In this document: positions 61,231-64,000 of the stretch, one piece after another | Layout: each line of letters starts with the position of its first letter | How positions within the stretch are numbered: position 1 is the stretch's first letter | Assembly: GCF_010667645.1 (NCBI RefSeq) | Contig: NZ_WHZV01000001.1 | Coordinates: 265,254-329,253 of the forward strand | Source: Bifidobacterium platyrrhinorum | Lineage (GTDB): Bacteria; Actinomycetota; Actinomycetes; Actinomycetales; Bifidobacteriaceae | Reading direction: 5' to 3' | Length of the DNA: 64,000 bases | Program-made: the position numbers and the translations under genes | The notes under the pieces: generated by a model | Seen by the model: the letters and a program-made list of their open reading frames with translations, nothing else | Told to the model about the DNA's origin: nothing | Database searches by the model: none

Positions 61231-62088
61231 ATGATCACCATCGCGACATCGAACATGAACGGCATCCGCGCGGCCAGGCGCAAGGGCGTGGAGGAATGGG
61301 CAAGACGCAACACGCCCGACGTGTGGTGCATGCAGGAGGTGCGCGCCCCGCAGGACGAGCTCGATCCGATTCTCGACGGCCTCGCCGCCGATTACGCCGA
61401 GGCGGGGCGCGTCGAGGGCCCCGCGGCGCTCAATCGCGTCAACGAGGTGTGCCGCGTCAAGGGCCGCGCCGGCGTGGCCATGCTTTCGGCGCTCGAGGTC
61501 ACCGCCGTGAGGCACGGCCTGCCCGGCCTCGACGAGGACGTCGACTCCGGCCGCTGGATCGAGGCGGACGTCGTCACCCCGCAGGGCTATTCGATCACCG
61601 TCGCGAGCGTGTACGTGCACGCCGGCAACGCCGACGACGAGACCAAGATGGCGCAGAAGTACCGGTTCCTCGACACGATGCTCACACGCATGGGCGAACT
61701 GCGCGACGAGGCGGCGAAGGGCGGGCGCCAGGCCGTGCTGTGCGGCGACTTCAACATCGCCCACACGCCGCTCGACATCAAGAACGCGAAGGGCAACGCG
61801 AAGCACGCCGGCTTCCTGCCCGCCGAGCGCGCCTACGTGGACCGCTGGCTCGACGAGTACGAGTTCGTGGACGTCACGCGCGACCTCGCCGGCGGGATCC
61901 AGGGACCGTACACGTGGTGGAGCCAGCGCGGCCGCGCCTTCGACAACAACGTCGGCTGGCGCATCGACTACCAGTTCGCCACGCCGGAGCTCGCCGAGAC
62001 CGCCCGCGGCTTCGTCATCGACAAGGCCCCCACCTATGAGGGCCGCTGGTCCGACCACGCGCCGCTGAGCATCCGCTACGACGTGTGA
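61231..62088 (+). CDS. xthA: Exodeoxyribonuclease III (AP endonuclease family)
   Basis: A 285-residue endonuclease/exonuclease/phosphatase-fold enzyme for repair of abasic sites. Conserved blocks are SNMNGIRAARRKG (Asn), MQEVRAP (metal Glu), SVYVHAGN (Tyr), LCGDFNIAHTPLDI (Asp-x-Asn), WRIDYQFATP and the catalytic SDHAPLSI at the end. A TATAGT box at 61218-61223 lies seven bases before the ATG with no ribosome site, indicating a leaderless transcript. An in-frame GTG at 61222 would overlap the -10 box. Confidence 0.9.
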   Translation: MITIATSNMNGIRAARRKGVEEWARRNTPDVWCMQEVRAPQDELDPILDGLAADYAEAGRVEGPAALNRVNEVCRVKGRAGVAMLSALEVTAVRHGLPGLDEDVDSGRWIEADVVTPQGYSITVASVYVHAGNADDETKMAQKYRFLDTMLTRMGELRDEAAKGGRQAVLCGDFNIAHTPLDIKNAKGNAKHAGFLPAERAYVDRWLDEYEFVDVTRDLAGGIQGPYTWWSQRGRAFDNNVGWRIDYQFATPELAETARGFVIDKAPTYEGRWSDHAPLSIRYDV

Positions 62089-62236
62089 GACGTATGGGAC
62101 GTGCGGAGCGTGCGAGGGGACGGCGGGCCGGCCACGCCTCGGGCGCCGGCCGGCGCACGTGGCGCTCACAGGCAAACGCAAGGCCGGGTGCTAGGCTTTT
62201 GAGGGTTGCAACCGTAAGCACATGAAACGAGGAACC

Positions 62237-63106
62237 ATGGGACTGTTCGGATTCGGCAAGAAGAAGGACAAGGCCGAGGCGAAGCCCGCCGAGGTCCAGG
62301 ACGAGGACGCCAAGGCGGCCGCCGCCGCGAACGCCGCCGCCAAGGCGGACAGCGAGACCGCGGAGGAGACCGCGGCCGCCGCGCTGCCCGAGGCCAGCTC
62401 CGAATACGAGGGCCGCGGCGAGGAACGCGGCCCGTGGGACGTGAACGACGAGGACGTGCCCGACTACGACGACTACCTCGATCTGGGCGCCTACTACCTG
62501 CCGTTCATGCAGCACATCGAGCTGCGCATCAAGGCGAACCGCGCCACCCGAGCCATCCTCGGCTCCACCATCACGTACGGGAACTCCAGCCTGGAGATCG
62601 AGGCGTACGCCGCGCCGAAGACCCTCGGCCTGTGGGAGGACTGGCGCGAGGACTTCCTCGCCGCGAACAAAAAGGCTTCCGCGGCCGACGGCGTGTTCGG
62701 CACCGAGGTGCGTCTGCCCGTCGAGGTGAAGGGCGGCAAGACCGTGATCACCCGCATCGTCGGCGTGGACGGCCCGCGTTGGATGCTGCGTGGCATCTTC
62801 TCCGGCGTGGCCGCCACCGATTCGGACGCCGAGGAGACCAAGGCGCTCAACCGGTTCTTCGCCGACATCGTCGTCGAACGCGGCGAGGAGCCGCTCGCGC
62901 CGCGCGACCTCATCCCCATGCACCCGCCGGTCGGCCCCGCCGAGCGCAAGGCCGCGAAGGCCTCCGCCGAAGGCGAAGGCCAGGCGGAAGGCAAGGAGCA
63001 CCTCAAGGACGTGCCCACCCGCCCGGACGGCCCGCTGAGCCAGGACCAGCAGACCGAGGTCAAGACGACCCTGTCGCGCGGCCCCATGTTCTCCGAAGTC
63101 CGCTGA
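62237..63106 (+). CDS. DUF3710 family protein
   Basis: A 289-residue soluble actinobacterial protein. It begins MGLFGFGKKKDK and has an Ala/Glu-rich acidic stretch (about 15-70). The conserved DUF3710 domain (about 75-230) includes YDDYLDLGAYYLP, WEDWREDFLAANKK and DGPRWMLRGIFSG. A charged tail follows. Function is unknown. The ATG at 62237 has ACGAGGAA upstream; an ATG at 62222 is in frame. It is followed three bases later by the DUF3159 gene, the usual arrangement in this phylum. Confidence 0.88.
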   Translation: MGLFGFGKKKDKAEAKPAEVQDEDAKAAAAANAAAKADSETAEETAAAALPEASSEYEGRGEERGPWDVNDEDVPDYDDYLDLGAYYLPFMQHIELRIKANRATRAILGSTITYGNSSLEIEAYAAPKTLGLWEDWREDFLAANKKASAADGVFGTEVRLPVEVKGGKTVITRIVGVDGPRWMLRGIFSGVAATDSDAEETKALNRFFADIVVERGEEPLAPRDLIPMHPPVGPAERKAAKASAEGEGQAEGKEHLKDVPTRPDGPLSQDQQTEVKTTLSRGPMFSEVR

Positions 63107-63108
63107 CG

Positions 63109-63846
63109 GTGTCCGACCAGAGGAAACGCACCGGCCTGGGCGCGCTCGCCACGGCCGGCGCCGACGAGGACTTCTCCGTCATCGACGCGATCGGCGGTCC
63201 GCGCGGCGTCGTCGAATCGATGCTGCCCGGCGTCGTGTTCGTCGTGCTGTTCATCGCGACGAACGACCTCAACCTCACCATCGGCGTCTCCGCGGCGCTG
63301 GCCGTCGTGCAGGTGCTCGCGCGCCTCGTGCAGCGCCAGTCGGTGATGGGCGCGGTCAGCGGCCTGATCGCCGTGGGCATCTGCCTGGTGTGGGCGTGGA
63401 AGAGCCACGAGGCCCGCAACTACTACATGCTCGGATTCATCACCAACGCCGTGTACGCGGTGCTGCTCGGCGTCTCGTTGGCGGTGCGCGTGCCCGGCCT
63501 GGGACTGGTCATCGAGTTCATCCGCCAACTGCCCACCGAACGCTTCGGCGCATGGTTCCACGGCTGGATGGACGACCGCGACCTCAAACGCGCGTACATG
63601 GCGATCACCGGCCTGTGGCTGGGGCTGTTCGTCCTGCGCCTGGCGGTGCAGGTGCCCCTGTACGTCACCGACCACGTCGCCGCCCTGGGCGTGACCCGCC
63701 TGATCATGGGCATCCCGTTCTGGGCGCTGGCCATATGGGTCAGCTATCTGGTCATCGCCACGCCGCTGCACCGGCACAAGGCGTCCGCGGCCGCACATGC
63801 CGCCGCTTCGCACGAACCGCCGGCCCCGTCCCCATCCGCCGGCTGA
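63109..63846 (+). CDS. DUF3159 family membrane protein
   Basis: A 245-residue membrane protein of the actinobacterial DUF3159 family, with about six hydrophobic segments. Conserved features are the N-terminal FSVIDAIGGPRGVVESMLPG and the loop RFGAWFHGWMDDRDLKRAYM. The GTG at 63109 follows the DUF3710 stop by two bases, so translation is coupled; there is little ribosome site. The C-terminal tail is Ala/Pro/His-rich. Function unknown. The RNA methyltransferase gene follows. Confidence 0.87.
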   Translation: MSDQRKRTGLGALATAGADEDFSVIDAIGGPRGVVESMLPGVVFVVLFIATNDLNLTIGVSAALAVVQVLARLVQRQSVMGAVSGLIAVGICLVWAWKSHEARNYYMLGFITNAVYAVLLGVSLAVRVPGLGLVIEFIRQLPTERFGAWFHGWMDDRDLKRAYMAITGLWLGLFVLRLAVQVPLYVTDHVAALGVTRLIMGIPFWALAIWVSYLVIATPLHRHKASAAAHAAASHEPPAPSPSAG

Positions 63847-63876
63847 GCCCGCAAGCCGACAAGCCGAAAGGAACCC

Positions 63877-64000
63877 ATGGAAGCTGAAGTCCGCATCGAA
63901 CGATACGCCGACCAGGGCCGTTGCGTGGCCCACATCGACGGGCGCGTCGTCTTCGTGCGGTTCGCCCTGCCCGGCGAACTCGTGCGCGTCAGGCTCGACG
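63877..64000 (+). CDS. TRAM-domain RNA methyltransferase, 5' part only
   Basis: The first 41 codons run off the window end. They encode MEAEVRIERYADQGRCVAHI and then GRVVFVRFALPGELVRVRL, a TRAM RNA-binding domain as found at the start of TrmA/RumA-type SAM-dependent uridine methyltransferases. Such a gene regularly follows DUF3159 in actinobacteria. The ATG has GAAAGGAA upstream. The catalytic domain lies outside the window. Confidence 0.75.
   Translation, partial: MEAEVRIERYADQGRCVAHIDGRVVFVRFALPGELVRVRLD

Overview
The window is GC-rich chromosomal DNA, very probably from a Bifidobacterium. The pointers are the strong family likeness of nearly every protein to bifidobacterial gene sets, a sugar economy that converges on fructose-6-phosphate, a bL37-type actinobacterial mini ribosomal protein, DUF3710/DUF3159 neighbours, AAGGAGG-like ribosome sites and several apparently leaderless starts. 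The species cannot be fixed from the sequence. I see no tRNA, rRNA, CRISPR array, insertion sequence or prophage. The gene content is chromosomal housekeeping plus one large glycan-utilisation island.

Region 1 (1-23,720) is an N-glycan/mannose and amino-sugar utilisation island. It holds a GH38 alpha-mannosidase; a lipoprotein-dependent ABC sugar importer with two permeases and no ATPase of its own; a GH5_18-like beta-mannosidase; a GH3 glycosidase; a LacI regulator; an AGE-family mannose isomerase; a GH125 alpha-1,6-mannosidase; an FHS-family sugar/H+ symporter; a small VOC protein; a PfkB fructokinase; a ROK regulator; CutC; a second ROK regulator (NagR-like); nagB; and nagA. Read together, high-mannose N-glycan fragments are imported, trimmed to mannose, Man-GlcNAc and GlcNAc, and then funnelled to fructose-6-phosphate. 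Mannose would go through the isomerase and fructokinase, and GlcNAc-6-P through NagA and NagB. A shared CTAAA-N-CG-N-TTTAG operator occurs twice before the importer and once before GH125, tying the arms into one regulon.

Region 2 (23,760-30,090) is mixed: a Nudix hydrolase, aminopeptidase P, an aldo/keto reductase, a SWIM zinc-finger protein, a nitrilase-family amidase, a decayed metallophosphoesterase and a 513-base intergenic stretch with repeats and a folded leader.

Region 3 (30,092-42,380) has folC and smc. A cell-wall block follows on the minus strand: two MurE paralogues, an ATP-grasp ligase and an aspartate racemase, consistent with building a peptide stem and a D-aspartate cross-bridge. 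Divergent from this block is an ECF/SigH-type sigma factor that overlaps a cysteine-rich candidate anti-sigma gene. The 24-codon bL37 gene closes the region.

Region 4 (42,500-64,000) carries aldose 1-epimerase, ispH, typA, a small membrane protein, pheA-tyrA, an SH3-like small protein, a MacB/FtsX-type ABC exporter pair, xerC, a complete oligopeptide importer (oppA, oppB, oppC and a fused oppDF with an unusual insertion), exonuclease III, DUF3710, DUF3159 and the first 41 codons of a TRAM-domain RNA methyltransferase that runs off the end.
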